In this document: in pieces, positions 7,971-18,087 of the stretch
Layout of the letters: each line of letters begins with the position of its first letter
How positions within the stretch are numbered: the stretch's first letter is position 1
Assembly (NCBI RefSeq): GCF_003217575.1
Contig: NZ_QJTC01000026.1
Span: 1 to 54,053 of the forward strand
Origin: Xylophilus ampelinus
GTDB lineage: Bacteria; Pseudomonadota; Gammaproteobacteria; Burkholderiales; Burkholderiaceae_C
Reading direction: 5' to 3'
DNA: 54,053 bases
Notes under the pieces: model-generated
Database searches by the model: none
Told to the model about the DNA's origin: nothing
Seen by the model: only the letters and a program-made list of their open reading frames with translations
Program-made: the position numbers and the translations under genes

Positions 7971-10900
7971 ATGTTCGTCCATCTGCGCCTCCATACCGAA
8001 TTCTCCGTCGTCGACGGCACCAACCGCATCGACGAAGTCGCCAAAGCTGCCGCGGGCGACAGCCAGCCCGCGCTGGCGATCACCGACCTGAGCAACCTCT
8101 TCGGCGCCATCAAGTTCTACAAGGAAGCCCGCGGCAAGGGTATCAAGCCGATCATCGGGGCCGAGGTGTTCGTCGAGGGTCTGGGCGATGATCCGCTGGC
8201 CCTGTCGCGGGTCGTCGTGCTGGTGCAGAACTGGCAGGGCTATCTGAGCCTGTCGGAGTTGCTGGCCCGTGCCTGGACCCGCAACCACGTCAAGAACCAA
8301 GCCGTCTGCAAGCTGGAATGGTTGCGCGAGTTGAACGAGGGCCTGATCCTGCTGGCCGGTGCCCAGGCGGGGCCGGTGGGCCAGGCGCTGGGCAGGCACG
8401 ACTTCGCCGGAGCAGCCGACCATGCGCTGCTGCTGGCCGGCATCTTCCCGCACCGCTTCTACCTGGAAATCCAGCGCGCCGGCCGGCCCGACGACGAGAC
8501 GCAGGTGGTCGCCACTGTGCAGCTGGCCGCCCGGCTCAAGCTGCCGGTGGTGGCCACCCACCCGGTGCAGTTCACCGAGGCGGACGATTTCGAGGCGCAC
8601 GAGGCGCGGGTCTGCATCTCCGAGGGCGAGATCCTGGGCAACCAGCGCCGGGTGCGCAGGTTCACCCGCGAGCAGTACTTCAAGACCACTGCCCAGATGG
8701 AGGCGCTGTTCGCCGACGTGCCGTCGGCCATCGCCAACACGGTCGAGGTGGCCAAGCGCTGCAACCTGGTGTTCGACCTGGGCAAGCCGCAGCTACCCGA
8801 CTTCCCCACGCCGGGCGGCATGCCGATCGGCGAGTATTTCCGCATCGCCTCGTTCGAGGGGCTGGAGCAGCGGCTGCAGCACCTGTACCCGCAGGTCGAG
8901 AAGCGCGAGGCGGTGCGCAAGCGCTACGAGGACCGGCTCGCGTTCGAGATCGACGTGATCCTGAAGATGGGTTTCCCGGGCTACTTCCTGATCGTGGGCG
9001 ACTTCATCGGCTGGGCCAAGGAGAACGGCTGCCCGGTGGGGCCGGGCCGGGGGTCGGGCGCGGGCTCGCTGGTCGCGTACGCGCTCAAGATCACCGACCT
9101 GGACCCGCTGGAGTTCAACCTGCTGTTCGAGCGGTTCCTGAACCCCGAACGGGTCTCGATGCCCGACTTCGACATCGACTTCTGCCAGTCCAACCGCGAC
9201 CGGGTGATCGACTATGTCAAGGGCAAGTACGGCAAGAACGCGGTGAGCCAGATCGCCACGTTCGGCACGCTGGCGGCCAAGGCGGCGATCCGCGACGTGG
9301 GCCGGGTGATGGATATGAGCTATACCTTCTGCGACGGCATCTCCAAGCTGGTGCCGGGCAAGCCCGGCATGTCCTACACCCTGGCCTACCCGCCCGAGAG
9401 CAAGTTGCCGGGCGACAAGAACAACTACGCGCTGGAGCTGGAGCCGGTGCTCTACGAGCGGGTGCGCAAGGAGGAAGAGGTCCGCACGCTGATCGAGATG
9501 GCGCAGAAGCTGGAGGGCCTGACCCGCAACATAGGCATGCATGCCGGCGGCGTGCTGATCGCGCCGGGCAAGCTGACCGACTTCTGCCCGCTGTACCAGC
9601 AGCCGGGGAGCGAATCGGCGGTGAGCCAGTACGACAAGGACGACGTCGAGGCGATAGGCCTGGTGAAGTTCGACTTCCTGGGCCTGGCCACGCTGACGAT
9701 CCTCGAGATCGCCAGGGAATTCATCGTCCAGCGGCACAAGGGGCAGGAGCATTTCTCTTTCGAGAACATCCCGCTCGACGACGCCCCCACCTACAAGCTG
9801 TTCGCCGACGGCAAGACCGAGTCGGTGTTCCAGTTCGAATCCCGCGGCATGCAGGGCATGCTGAAGGACGCGCGGCCCACGCGGCTGGAAGACCTGATCG
9901 CGCTCAACGCGCTCTACCGGCCGGGCCCGATGGACCTGATCCCGAGCTTCGTCGCCCGCAAGCACGGCAAGGAAGAGGTGGAGTATCCGCATCCGCTGGT
10001 GGCCGAGATGCTGTCGGAGACCTACGGCATCATGGTCTACCAGGAGCAGGTGATGCAGACCGCGCAGATCCTGGGCGGCTACTCTCTGGGCGGTGCCGAC
10101 CTGCTGCGCCGCGCGATGGGCAAGAAAAAAGCCGAGGAGATGGCCGAGCACCGGCAGATCTTCCGCGAGGGCGCGGCCAGGAACGGCCTGAGCACCGACA
10201 AGGCCGACGAGGTCTTCGACCTGATGGAGAAGTTCGCGGGCTACGGCTTCAACAAGTCGCATGCCGCCGCCTACTCGCTGCTGGCGTACCACACCGGCTG
10301 GTTGAAGGTGCACTACACCGCCGAGTTCTTCTGCGCCAACATGACGGTGGAAATGGACGACACCGACAAGCTCAAGGTGCTGTACGAGGACGCGAAGAAG
10401 AATTTCGGCCTGGATTTCGAGCCGCCCGACGTCAACCGCGGCCGCTACCGATTCGAGCCGGTCACCGACAAAGTGATCCGCTACGGCCTGGGCGCGGTGA
10501 AGGGCTCGGGCCAGCAGGCGATCGAGGCGATCGTCGCGGCGCGCGAGAAGGGCGGGCCGTTCACCAGCCTGTTCGATTTCTGCTGCCGGATCGACCGCAA
10601 GGCGGTCAGCAAGCGCGCGGTCGAGGCGCTTGTCAAGGCCGGTGCCTTCGACGCGATCCAGCTCAACCGGGCGGCGATGGTAGCCTCGATCGACCGGGCT
10701 TTCGAATTCGCCGGCACCTGCGAGGCCAACGCGAACCAGGGCGGCCTGTTCGACATGATGGGCGAGGACACCCACGGGTCGAGCACCCGGGAGCCGGATC
10801 TGATCGAGACCACGCCCTGGGGTGTGAAGGAGCGGCTGACGCTGGAGAAGACGGCGATCGGCTTCTACATCTCGGGCCACCTGTTCGACGAGGTGTCGCG

Positions 10901-11486
10901 CGAGATACGGCAGTTCGTGCGGCGCCGGATCGACGAGTTGATCGACATCCGCGAGCCGCAGACGCTGGCCGGCATCGTCAGCGGCCTGCGCGTCATCAAC
11001 GGCCAGCGCGGCAAGCTGGCGATCTTCACCCTGGACGACACCAGCGGGACCATCGAGGCCACGGCCGACGAGGCGGTGATCGCCGCGGCCCGCAACGTGC
11101 TGAAAGAGGACGAGCTGGTCATCGTCACCGGCCGGCTGCAGCCCGGGCGCGGCGGCTTCGAGGCGCGCTTCGTGGTGCAGCAGGTGTCGGACCTCGCCAG
11201 CGCGCGCTGCCGTTTCGGCAAGTTCCTGCGGGTGGCGGTGAACGGCCGAATGCCCGACGTGTCGCGGCTGCTGCGCGATTTTCCGGCCCTGCGCGAGGAA
11301 ACCGAGCACGGCGAGTTGGTGCGCGGGCTGGAAGTGCGGCTGTCGGTGTGCTGCGAATCGCAGGACATGCAGGTGGGCGTGGACCTGCGGCTGGGCGACC
11401 AGGCGGTGTTCTACCCGTCGGACGCGGCGCTCGCCAGCTGGATCGCCCAGTCGGATCAGGGCAAGGCGGTCATCGTGTATGAATAG
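7971..11486 (+). CDS. dnaE: DNA polymerase III subunit alpha
   Basis: The main replicative polymerase subunit, 1171 residues, a normal length. The N-terminal PHP domain opens with [15 protein letters not shown]. The C-family palm carries PDFDIDFC with aspartates at 401 and 403, the positions known to bind catalytic metal in the E. coli enzyme. [16 protein letters not shown] and the NIGMHAGGV segment are also classic DnaE sequence. The C-terminal OB-fold region shows [19 protein letters not shown]. The start at 7971 matches the conserved N-terminus; the frame is open further upstream, but that part is unrelated. A diverged SOS paralogue, dnaE2, lies at 50377-53862. Confidence 0.97.
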   Translation: MFVHLRLHTEFSVVDGTNRIDEVAKAAAGDSQPALAITDLSNLFGAIKFYKEARGKGIKPIIGAEVFVEGLGDDPLALSRVVVLVQNWQGYLSLSELLARAWTRNHVKNQAVCKLEWLRELNEGLILLAGAQAGPVGQALGRHDFAGAADHALLLAGIFPHRFYLEIQRAGRPDDETQVVATVQLAARLKLPVVATHPVQFTEADDFEAHEARVCISEGEILGNQRRVRRFTREQYFKTTAQMEALFADVPSAIANTVEVAKRCNLVFDLGKPQLPDFPTPGGMPIGEYFRIASFEGLEQRLQHLYPQVEKREAVRKRYEDRLAFEIDVILKMGFPGYFLIVGDFIGWAKENGCPVGPGRGSGAGSLVAYALKITDLDPLEFNLLFERFLNPERVSMPDFDIDFCQSNRDRVIDYVKGKYGKNAVSQIATFGTLAAKAAIRDVGRVMDMSYTFCDGISKLVPGKPGMSYTLAYPPESKLPGDKNNYALELEPVLYERVRKEEEVRTLIEMAQKLEGLTRNIGMHAGGVLIAPGKLTDFCPLYQQPGSESAVSQYDKDDVEAIGLVKFDFLGLATLTILEIAREFIVQRHKGQEHFSFENIPLDDAPTYKLFADGKTESVFQFESRGMQGMLKDARPTRLEDLIALNALYRPGPMDLIPSFVARKHGKEEVEYPHPLVAEMLSETYGIMVYQEQVMQTAQILGGYSLGGADLLRRAMGKKKAEEMAEHRQIFREGAARNGLSTDKADEVFDLMEKFAGYGFNKSHAAAYSLLAYHTGWLKVHYTAEFFCANMTVEMDDTDKLKVLYEDAKKNFGLDFEPPDVNRGRYRFEPVTDKVIRYGLGAVKGSGQQAIEAIVAAREKGGPFTSLFDFCCRIDRKAVSKRAVEALVKAGAFDAIQLNRAAMVASIDRAFEFAGTCEANANQGGLFDMMGEDTHGSSTREPDLIETTPWGVKERLTLEKTAIGFYISGHLFDEVSREIRQFVRRRIDELIDIREPQTLAGIVSGLRVINGQRGKLAIFTLDDTSGTIEATADEAVIAAARNVLKEDELVIVTGRLQPGRGGFEARFVVQQVSDLASARCRFGKFLRVAVNGRMPDVSRLLRDFPALREETEHGELVRGLEVRLSVCCESQDMQVGVDLRLGDQAVFYPSDAALASWIAQSDQGKAVIVYE

Positions 11487-11575
11487 CCGCGCCGGCTCCG
11501 AACCTTGAAGTGGCCCGACGGCGACCCCACCTCTGCCTTCTGCAGCGCACCGTTCCCATCGATAGAATGAAATTC

Positions 11576-11932
11576 ATGGCGACCCAAACACCCAAGCAGC
11601 CGCCGGCCACCCGGCCCATCCCCGGCAGCAACGACGGCGACTCTGTCGTTTTGGAGCGGCGCAGCCAACGGGTCGGCCCGCCGCAGATGTACCAGGTGGT
11701 GATGCTGAACGACGATTTCACGCCGATGGAGTTCGTAATCGTGGTGATCCAGGAGTTTTTCGGTAAAGACCATGGCACGGCTACGCAGATCATGCTGAAA
11801 ATCCACTTGGACGGGAAAGGCGTATGTGGTGTGTACTCCCGCGACGTGGCGGCCACCAAGGTCGACCAAGTCATGGAGGCGGCCCACAAATCCGGCCATC
11901 CATTGCAGTGCGTCAGCGAACCAGTTGAATAA
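11576..11932 (+). CDS. clpS: ATP-dependent Clp protease adaptor ClpS
   Basis: ClpS is the N-recognin that delivers N-end-rule substrates to ClpAP. The 118-residue protein has a flexible N-terminal tail and the conserved core [19 protein letters not shown], with the NDD/TPMEFV substrate pocket, then [14 protein letters not shown] and the closing [13 protein letters not shown] at 11576 is preferred (MATQTPKQ); ATG at 11567 would add three residues. It lies 67 bases upstream of clpA, the normal partner order. Confidence 0.95.
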   Translation: MATQTPKQPPATRPIPGSNDGDSVVLERRSQRVGPPQMYQVVMLNDDFTPMEFVIVVIQEFFGKDHGTATQIMLKIHLDGKGVCGVYSRDVAATKVDQVMEAAHKSGHPLQCVSEPVE

Positions 11933-11999
11933 AACGGGGTCGTACCCAGGTACGGCTCGTATTCAGGCAAGTATTCACAGCAAGGCAAAAGGAAATCTC

Positions 12000-14339
12000 A
12001 TGATTGCCCAGGAATTGGAAGTCAGTCTGCACATGGCCTTCGTTGAGGCCCGGCAGCAACGCCACGAGTTCATCACCGTGGAACACCTGCTGCTCGCCCT
12101 GCTGGACAACCCGAGCGCCGCCGAGGTGCTGCGCGCGTGTTCCGCCAACATCGACGACCTGCGCAAGTCGCTCGGGAACTTCATCAAGGACAACACGCCC
12201 CAGGTGGCCGGTAGCGACGAGGTCGATACCCAACCCACCCTCGGATTCCAGCGCGTCATCCAGCGCGCGATCATGCATGTCCAGTCCACCGGCAACGGCA
12301 AGAAGGAAGTCACCGGCGCCAACGTGCTGGTCGCGATCTTCGGCGAGAAGGATTCGCATGCGGTCTACTACCTCCACCAGCAGGGCGTTACCCGGCTGGA
12401 CGTGGTCAACTTCATCGCCCACGGCATCAAAAAGGGCGAGCCGCCGGAGCCCGCCAAACCCGGCGAGCCGCAGGCCGAGAGCGAGGAGGGCGGCAGCGAG
12501 AAGAGCGAGAAGTCGTCCCCGCTGGAGCAGTTCACCGTCAACCTCAACCAGCAGGCCAAGGACGGCAAGATCGATCCGCTGATCGGCCGCGAGTACGAGG
12601 TCGAGCGGGTCATCCAGATCCTGTGCCGCCGCCGCAAGAACAACCCGCTGCTGGTGGGCGAGGCCGGCGTCGGCAAGACCGCGATCGCCGAGGGCTTGGC
12701 CTGGCGCATCACCCAGGAGGACGTGCCTGAGATCCTGGCCGATTCTCAGGTGTATTCGCTCGACATGGGCGCGCTGCTGGCCGGCACCAAGTACCGTGGC
12801 GACTTCGAGCAGCGTCTGAAGGGCGTGCTCAAGTCTCTGAAGGACCGCCCGAACGCGGTGCTGTTCATCGATGAAATCCATACCCTGATCGGCGCGGGCG
12901 CCGCATCGGGGGGCACGTTGGACGCGTCCAACCTCCTGAAGCCGGCGCTCTCCAGCGGACAGTTGAAGTGCATCGGCGCGACGACGTTCCAGGAGTACCG
13001 CGGCATCTTCGAGAAGGACGCGGCCCTGTCGCGACGCTTCCAGAAGGTCGACGTGGTCGAGCCGACGGTGGCCGAGACGGTCGACATCCTCAAGGGCCTG
13101 AAGTCGCGCTTCGAGGAGCACCACGGCGTGAAGTATGCGGTCGCCGCGCTGCAGGCCGCGGCCGAGCTGTCGGCCAAGTACATCAACGACCGCCACCTAC
13201 CCGACAAGGCGATCGACGTGATCGACGAGGCCGGTGCCGCCCAGCGCATCCTGCCGCCGAACAAGCGCAAGAAAACGATCAGCAAGATCGAGGTCGAGGA
13301 AATCGTGGCGAAGATCGCCCGCATTCCGCCGGCCAACGTCAGCAACGACGACCGCAGCAAGCTGCAGACGGTCGAGCGCGACCTGAAAAGCGTGGTCTTC
13401 GGGCAAGACAAGGCGCTCGAAGTGCTGGCCTCGGCCGTCAAGATGGCGCGCTCGGGCCTGGGTAAGGGCGACAAGCCGATCGGTTCGTTCCTGTTCAGCG
13501 GCCCCACCGGCGTCGGCAAGACCGAAGCCGCCAAGCAGCTGGCCTACATCATGGGCATCGAGCTGATCCGCTTCGACATGTCGGAGTACATGGAGCGCCA
13601 TGCGGTCTCGCGCCTGATCGGCGCGCCTCCGGGTTACGTCGGGTTCGACCAGGGCGGGCTGCTGACCGAGGCGATCACCAAGAAGCCGCACTGCGTGCTG
13701 CTGCTCGACGAGATCGAAAAGGCGCATCCGGACATCTTCAACGTGCTGCTGCAGGTGATGGACCACGGCACCTTGACGGACAACAACGGACGCAAGGCCG
13801 ACTTCCGCAACGTCATCCTGGTGATGACGACGAATGCCGGTGCCGAGACGATGAACAAGGCGACCATCGGTTTCACCAACCCGCGCCAGGCGGGCGACGA
13901 GATGGCCGACATCAAGCGGCTGTTCACGCCCGAGTTCCGCAACCGGCTGGATGCGATCGTCAACTTCAAGCCGCTCGATGAGAACGTCATCCTGCGGGTG
14001 GTCGACAAGTTCCTGCTGCAGCTGGAGACGCAACTGGCCGAGAAGAAGGTCGAGGTCACCTTCACCGACGCGCTGCGCAAGCATCTCGCCAAGAAGGGCT
14101 TCGATCCGCTGATGGGCGCACGGCCGATGCAGCGTCTGATCCAGGACATGGTGCGCCGCGCTCTGGCGGACGAATTGCTCTTCGGTCGCCTGACCGAAGG
14201 CGGACGCCTGACGGTGGATCTGGTGGAGAAGGAGGGTGCGACCGAGCCGGAGGTGATGCTCGACATTACGCCGCTGCCCAAGCGCGACCGCTCCGCCAAG
14301 TCGGAGCCGGCCGAGCCGGAAGAAGCCACCGCCGACTGA
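12000..14339 (+). CDS. clpA: ATP-dependent Clp protease ATP-binding subunit ClpA
   Basis: A 779-residue AAA+ unfoldase that feeds substrates to ClpP. An N-domain ([20 protein letters not shown]) is followed by an acidic linker and two AAA modules. Walker A motifs are GEAGVGKTA (about residue 218) and GPTGVGKTE (about 500); Walker B segments are [14 protein letters not shown] and [13 protein letters not shown]. The ClpP-contacting loop and C-terminal D2 small domain are present, and the end is acidic. AAGGAAAT before the ATG is a strong ribosome binding site. ClpS binds its N-domain. A strong hairpin-T8 terminator follows. Confidence 0.97.
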   Translation: MIAQELEVSLHMAFVEARQQRHEFITVEHLLLALLDNPSAAEVLRACSANIDDLRKSLGNFIKDNTPQVAGSDEVDTQPTLGFQRVIQRAIMHVQSTGNGKKEVTGANVLVAIFGEKDSHAVYYLHQQGVTRLDVVNFIAHGIKKGEPPEPAKPGEPQAESEEGGSEKSEKSSPLEQFTVNLNQQAKDGKIDPLIGREYEVERVIQILCRRRKNNPLLVGEAGVGKTAIAEGLAWRITQEDVPEILADSQVYSLDMGALLAGTKYRGDFEQRLKGVLKSLKDRPNAVLFIDEIHTLIGAGAASGGTLDASNLLKPALSSGQLKCIGATTFQEYRGIFEKDAALSRRFQKVDVVEPTVAETVDILKGLKSRFEEHHGVKYAVAALQAAAELSAKYINDRHLPDKAIDVIDEAGAAQRILPPNKRKKTISKIEVEEIVAKIARIPPANVSNDDRSKLQTVERDLKSVVFGQDKALEVLASAVKMARSGLGKGDKPIGSFLFSGPTGVGKTEAAKQLAYIMGIELIRFDMSEYMERHAVSRLIGAPPGYVGFDQGGLLTEAITKKPHCVLLLDEIEKAHPDIFNVLLQVMDHGTLTDNNGRKADFRNVILVMTTNAGAETMNKATIGFTNPRQAGDEMADIKRLFTPEFRNRLDAIVNFKPLDENVILRVVDKFLLQLETQLAEKKVEVTFTDALRKHLAKKGFDPLMGARPMQRLIQDMVRRALADELLFGRLTEGGRLTVDLVEKEGATEPEVMLDITPLPKRDRSAKSEPAEPEEATAD

Positions 14340-14385
14340 TCGGCACGGCAGTCGCCCTGTTCGCGCAGGGTGGCCCATGTAAAAG

Positions 14386-14419
14386 ACCGCAGACGCATGA
14401 AGCGGCTGCGGTTTTTTTT
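14386..14419 (+). terminator. Rho-independent terminator after clpA
   Basis: ACCGCAG (14386-14392) pairs with CTGCGGT (14406-14412), followed by eight T at 14412-14419. AAAAG precedes the stem, so it could also act for the leftward acyl-CoA dehydrogenase transcript arriving from the other side. Confidence 0.9.
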
Positions 14420-14438
14420 GCCTGCGCGGCGGGTCCGC

Positions 14439-15674
14439 TCAGTGGGGCGGTACGGTCGCGGCACGCTTGGCGATCTCGAGTTTGGCGATCGCGTTGCGGT
14501 GCACCTCGTCCGGCCCGTCCACGATGCGCACGGTGCGCTGGTGGGCGTAGGCCTCGGCCAGCCAGAAATCCTGGCTGACGCCCGCGCCGCCGTGGGCCTG
14601 GATCGCCCAGTCGACCACCTTGCACGACATGTTGGGCGCGACCACCTTGATCATCGCGATCTCGGCGCGGGCTTCCTTATTACCGACGGTGTCCATCTTG
14701 TGGGCGGCGTTCAGGGTCAAGAGGCGGGCCTGGTCGATCAGGCAGCGCGACTCGGCGATCCGCTCGTGCCAGATCGACTGCTCCGACAATGGCCGGCCGA
14801 AGGCGATCCGGCTGCGCAGCCGGTCGACCATCGTCTCCAGCGCACGCTCCGCCGCACCGATCGAGCGCATGCAATGGTGGATGCGTCCCGGGCCGAGGCG
14901 GCCCTGCGCGATTTCGAAGCCGCGGCCTTCGCCCAGCAGGATGCTGGAGACGGGCACCCGGACGTTCTCCATCAGGATTTCCATGTGGCCGTGCGGGGCG
15001 TCGTCGTAGCCGAAGACGCTGATGGGCCGCACGATGGTGACGCCGGGCGTGTCGCGCGGCACCAGCACCATCGACTGCTGCCGGTGGCGGGGCGCCTCGG
15101 TATCGGTCTTGCCCATCACGATGAAGATCTTGCAGTGAGGCACGCCGGCGCCCGAGGAAAACCATTTGCGGCCGTTGATCACGTACTCGTTGCCTTCGCG
15201 GCGGATGGCGCACTGGATGTTGGTGGCGTCGGACGATGCGACCGCCGGCTCGGTCATCAGGAAGGCCGAGCGGATCTCGCCGGCGAGCAGCGGGTCGAGC
15301 CACTGCTTCTTGTGCGCACTGGTACCGTAGCGCTCGATGGTCTCCATGTTGCCGGTGTCGGGCGCCGAGCAGTTGAACACCTCGCCCGACCAGGTGACAC
15401 GGCCCATGATCTCGCAGAGCGGCGCGTAGTCGAGATTGGAGATGCCGGGCACGCCGTCGTACGCGTGCGGCAGGAACATGTTCCAGAGGCCGGTCCCACG
15501 CGCGATCGTCTTCAGTTCTGCGACCACCGGCACTTGGCGCCACGGATCGCCTTCGCGGCGCAGAGTTTCCATCTCCTGGTGGTAGCGCGCTTCGTTCGGA
15601 TAGATGTGCGCGTCGAAAAACGCCTGCATGCGTTGCAGCAGATCGCGAGTCTTGGCGGAGTGTTCTCCCAGCAT
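14439..15674 (-). CDS. Acyl-CoA dehydrogenase family protein
   Basis: A 411-residue FAD enzyme oxidising an acyl-CoA to its enoyl form. The mid-domain shows [18 protein letters not shown] (flavin- and substrate-contact region) and [13 protein letters not shown]. The C-terminal helical domain includes [14 protein letters not shown], the standard FAD-binding element. Size and the long-helix N-terminus ([19 protein letters not shown]) fit the ACAD10/11-like branch. Start ATG 15674 follows AAAGGGACG. It converges on clpA and shares the terminator zone. No adjacent fatty-acid genes, so the true substrate is unknown. Confidence 0.9.
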   Translation of the reverse strand: MLGEHSAKTRDLLQRMQAFFDAHIYPNEARYHQEMETLRREGDPWRQVPVVAELKTIARGTGLWNMFLPHAYDGVPGISNLDYAPLCEIMGRVTWSGEVFNCSAPDTGNMETIERYGTSAHKKQWLDPLLAGEIRSAFLMTEPAVASSDATNIQCAIRREGNEYVINGRKWFSSGAGVPHCKIFIVMGKTDTEAPRHRQQSMVLVPRDTPGVTIVRPISVFGYDDAPHGHMEILMENVRVPVSSILLGEGRGFEIAQGRLGPGRIHHCMRSIGAAERALETMVDRLRSRIAFGRPLSEQSIWHERIAESRCLIDQARLLTLNAAHKMDTVGNKEARAEIAMIKVVAPNMSCKVVDWAIQAHGGAGVSQDFWLAEAYAHQRTVRIVDGPDEVHRNAIAKLEIAKRAATVPPH

Positions 15675-16079
15675 CGCGTCGTCCCTTTCGTGGATGGAAT
15701 GGCAGTTTTGTAGCAGTAAGCGATTGCATATCGGCCCGCCCGTAGAAAAGGTCTCAAAAGCGACTGGCGGCGGGAAATCAGTCGCCCCGGTGACCGCGGT
15801 GCGGGGCCCATTCGGCGGCATGAAGGGAATTAAGAAACCAAACCCGAAACGGGCGCGATAAATTGGGATTTGGCGGGACCGGCCGGCATGGAGAGGGACA
15901 GGCCTATGAAAAGACCTTGCTGCCAGTGAAACACCCGTGAGGGTCAGTCTTCAGGGTTTCGGGCAAACATGTCGCCTTGCTGGGTTGCGGCCTGGCGGGA
16001 GAGTTTGGCACGGACCCGGGCGATCAGTTTGCGCAGGCCGCGCTCGGTCATGCGTTTCACCTACGGAAACTGGCTTGCA
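15675..16079. other. Gene-poor stretch between the acyl-CoA dehydrogenase and a prophage scar
   Basis: Must contain the acyl-CoA dehydrogenase promoter, though I cannot point to its boxes. The right part is probably prophage-derived because com follows. A 35-codon leftward frame (15944-16051) is described separately. Confidence 0.35.
15944..16051 (-). CDS. Possible very small ORF, 35 residues
   Basis: ATG at 16051 opens a 35-codon frame encoding a basic helix-prone peptide ([20 protein letters not shown]...) ending MFARNPED. It is divergent from com by 28 bases. It may be a true short phage gene, the tail of a truncated one, or chance. I recognise no family. Confidence 0.25.
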   Translation of the reverse strand: MTERGLRKLIARVRAKLSRQAATQQGDMFARNPED

Positions 16080-16190
16080 ATGACAGAGATACGGTGCGGC
16101 TCCTGCCGCAAGAAGCTGGGCGAGGGTGAGTACCCCCGCCTGGCCATCGAGTGCCCCCGCTGCGGGACCATTAATCAGCTGAGGGCCACA
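16080..16190 (+). pseudogene. com: Mu-type Com zinc-finger regulator, C-terminus lost
   Basis: MTEIRCGSCRKKLGEGEY followed by LAIECPRCGTINQLRAT matches the phage Mu Com family, small zinc-ribbon proteins that allow translation of the adjacent DNA-modification gene. Both CxxC pairs are present (residues 6-9 and 27-30). After the RAT codons the frame no longer matches Com and runs about 84 unrelated codons over the methyltransferase sequence in another frame. A deletion therefore appears to have removed the Com end together with the methyltransferase start. It marks a former Mu-like or similar prophage. Confidence 0.72.
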
Positions 16191-16192
16191 CA

Positions 16193-16597
16193 TCCCTTGG
16201 ATTCGAGCAAACCGGATACCGGACCGCCTGGCAGGTCGCAATCGAGCCGCACCTGCGCGAGGCGCTCGCACTGCGGTTTCCGCACGCCCGACAGTTCGCC
16301 GACGTGCGCGAAGTCGGCGCCCACAACCTCTGCCCCGTCGACGTGCTCGTCGGCGGGTTCTCGTGCCAGGACGTGTCGAGCATGGGTGCAAGCGCCGGCC
16401 TCGCCGGTGCCCGGACCGGCCTTTTCCGGGAGGTCCGCCGCATAGCCGAGGAAATACGGCCCCAGTGGCTGGTCCTTGAAAACGTCGTTGGCCTGCTCAC
16501 TAGCAATGGTGGGCAAGACTTTGGCGTCGTCCTCCGGGCCCTTGCCGACCCGGGGTATGTGGGACTCTGGCGGGTGGCTTCCGCAGCAGTCGGGTAA
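16193..16597 (+). pseudogene. DNA (cytosine-5-)-methyltransferase remnant of a prophage
   Basis: The frame from SLGFEQTGYRTAWQVAIEPH reads as a C5-methyltransferase from just after motif I: VLVGGFSCQDVS is motif IV and PQWLVLENVVGLL is motif VI (ENV). The motif I FxGxGG SAM loop is missing at the junction with com. The frame stops soon after GYVGLWRVASA, so the target-recognition domain and motifs IX-X are gone. Motif IV reads SCQ rather than the nearly invariant PCQ. Truncated at both ends, it is very unlikely to be active. An in-frame ATG at 16304 exists, but the protein would be a fragment. Confidence 0.75.
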
Positions 16598-16632
16598 GGT
16601 TGGAGGCCAATTTGATTCAATGCGTAATAGAC

Positions 16633-16651
16633 AATGAAAACGATTCTTATT
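16633..16651 (+). promoter_or_regulatory. Fur box in the hemP promoter
   Basis: AATGAAAACGATTCTTATT is an imperfect 19-bp palindrome resembling the Fur consensus (GATAATGATAATCATTATC type). A candidate -10 TATGAT lies at 16659-16664, so bound Fur-iron would block RNA polymerase. Iron repression of hemP-type genes is well known; the site assignment is by eye. Confidence 0.6.
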
Positions 16652-16794
16652 CGAGTGCTATGATGGACCCATGCTTCCGGTTCTCGCTTTTTTCCAGGGA
16701 TCGCACTGCCGGCCACGGCCCGAGGTGTGACCGGAGAAAACGGCTACTGCAAGACACCGCGTGCTTCGCAGCGCGCATGACCAAAGGATTCACC

Positions 16795-17022
16795 ATGCAG
16801 ACCCTGTCCATCGACCGTCCCGTTCTCCGTTTGCAGCGCGTCCCCGCCGGCAGGCCCCGCGGTGCCGCCGACGAACAGCCGACGCCGCTCGCGTCGTCGG
16901 CCGCGCCCAGCTTCGACAGCATGGCGCTGTTGCGCGGCAGCAAGGTGGTCGAGATCGCGCACAACGGATCGGTCTACCGGCTGCAGGCGACCAAGCTGGG
17001 CAAGTTGATCCTCACCAAATAG
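16795..17022 (+). CDS. hemP: Hemin uptake protein HemP
   Basis: A 75-residue protein with a disordered Arg/Pro/Ala-rich N-terminus and the HemP domain at the end: SMALLRGSKVVEIAHNGSVYRLQATKLGKLILTK in outline, with the characteristic RLQxTxxGKLILTK close. HemP family members accompany heme-uptake genes and, in some beta-proteobacteria, help induce the heme receptor. ATG at 16795 is preceded by AAAGGAT; the longer in-frame extension is not family-like. A Fur box lies 144 bases upstream and a terminator directly downstream, so it is a single iron-regulated gene here. No heme receptor is in the window. Confidence 0.9.
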   Translation: MQTLSIDRPVLRLQRVPAGRPRGAADEQPTPLASSAAPSFDSMALLRGSKVVEIAHNGSVYRLQATKLGKLILTK

Positions 17023-17036
17023 GTTTCATCGTGAAG

Positions 17037-17070
17037 CGACTCCGGGACCTCGGTCCAAGGGTCGTTTTTT
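17037..17070 (+). terminator. Rho-independent terminator after hemP
   Basis: An inner stem GGACC/GGTCC with a 2-base loop and an outer CGAC/GTCG pairing are followed by TTTTTT. It starts 15 bases after the hemP stop. Confidence 0.7.
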
Positions 17071-17209
17071 GCTAGCCATCGGTTCGCCGGCCAGCCATGC
17101 TTTTTTTCCCCACGTGTCGATTGCGCGCTGCGCCTTGAAGAGAAGTGGCTTCCCGACTGTCGAACGCGGCGGCTTTCACGGCTGCGCTGCGACAGTCTCG
17201 CTGTCGAGC

Positions 17210-17264
17210 GCTATAGTATTGATAGCGGGTGGTCGACTTGAAACGCCGGCTACAGGCACTTTTC
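17210..17264. repeat. 55-bp dispersed repeat at the end of the Fur-family gene (copy 2)
   Basis: Core GCTAT-AGTATTG-ATAGC at 17210-17226, then GGTCG and CGCCGGCTACAGGCACTTTTC. Same length and order as copy 1 in gluQ (2747-2801). Its last two bases lie in the stop codon of the leftward Fur-family gene. Confidence 0.75.
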
Positions 17265-17670
17265 ACTCAAACTTGCTTTGCCGTACCGCGGCTGCGCTGC
17301 AATCGGCACAAAGGCCGTACAGCGTCAGCTCGTGCCCGTCGACCTGGAAGCCGGCGGGCGCCAACCGCTTGAAGTCGCCCGGGCAGCGGTGCACGTCGAA
17401 CACCCGGTCGCACAGCCGGCACTGGAAATGGTGGTGGTGCGCGTGGTGGGCAGACTCGTACCGCGGCGCTTCGCCCGGCAACTCCACCGCACGGATCTCG
17501 CCGCTTTCCAACAGCAGCTTCAGGTTGCGGTAGACGGTGGCCACACCCATCGCTGCTACCTCCTTCTGCGCCGCCTCTAGGATTTCGGCCGGCAGCAGGG
17601 GCCGGCCGGCCGTCTGAAGCACCTGACGTATCGAGCTTCTCTGGCGGGTGGAGCGTTCCATGGTGGTCAT
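17263..17670 (-). CDS. Fur-family transcriptional regulator
   Basis: A 135-residue metal- or peroxide-responsive repressor. The N-terminal winged helix (RQRSSIRQVLQTAGRPLLPAEIL ... ATVYRNLKLLLESGEI, residues ~8-60) carries the family ATVYRNLK recognition helix. The dimer/metal domain includes HHAHHHHFQCRLCDRVFDV and CADC, giving two CxxC pairs for a structural zinc and a His-rich sensory region. Start ATG 17670 was chosen; ATG at 17661 is possible. It faces hemP, but the regulated metal (iron, zinc or peroxide) cannot be settled by sequence. The stop codon overlaps the dispersed repeat, so the last few residues (RQSKFE) may be repeat-shaped. Confidence 0.88.
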   Translation of the reverse strand: MTTMERSTRQRSSIRQVLQTAGRPLLPAEILEAAQKEVAAMGVATVYRNLKLLLESGEIRAVELPGEAPRYESAHHAHHHHFQCRLCDRVFDVHRCPGDFKRLAPAGFQVDGHELTLYGLCADCSAAAVRQSKFE

Positions 17671-18087
17671 CGGTGATTCGTCCGGGAGGGCAAGAGGATG
17701 GGCATTGTCCCCGGAGTCGGCCGTCGCCGAGAAGCCGGGGCTTTCAGGGCGGCTGTCGGACTTCCTCGACCCCCGGCGCCAGCGGCCTGATCGTTCAGCC
17801 ATCGTCGCTGCGGCGGAAGCGCAAAGGCGCCGCCGCATATCGCTGGCGACAATGCCGGCGACGCCGGTCGATGCCAATCGCGCAGCCGCGGCCGCTGCCT
17901 GGGCTCGCCCGGTGGCGTCGAGCGGTTCGTCGGCTTCCTGGATGCTGCTGTCCGTACGCTGCCGGACATCGCCCGCGTCTTCGGCCAGGTGCGTGGTTCT
18001 GTACCCGCCGAACGCGAGAACGCCGGCCGAGGGCCAGGCAGGCCCGGGCCGGCGTCTTATCTGCCATCGTTCACCGAGGCAATGGCG
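17671..18087. other. Gene-free stretch between PII-like and Fur-family genes
   Basis: 417 bases with leftover open frames on both strands but no protein I recognise. The upstream extension of the Fur-family frame (ending ...LALPDESP) is not family-like. Bases 17873-17889 exactly match 6668-6684 (17 bp), with weaker similarity just outside. Confidence 0.4.

Noticed and set aside
16080-16445. A 121-residue Com protein ending at 16445
   Set aside because: Only the first ~37 codons match Com; the remainder is the methyltransferase sequence in a wrong frame after a deletion.
16193-16597. An active DNA methyltransferase
   Set aside because: Motif I and the target-recognition part are missing and motif IV lacks the proline; it is a remnant.
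17671-17877. An N-terminal extension of the Fur-family protein up to 17877
   Set aside because: Fur-family proteins begin shortly before the winged helix; the extension is low complexity and the ATG at 17670 fits.
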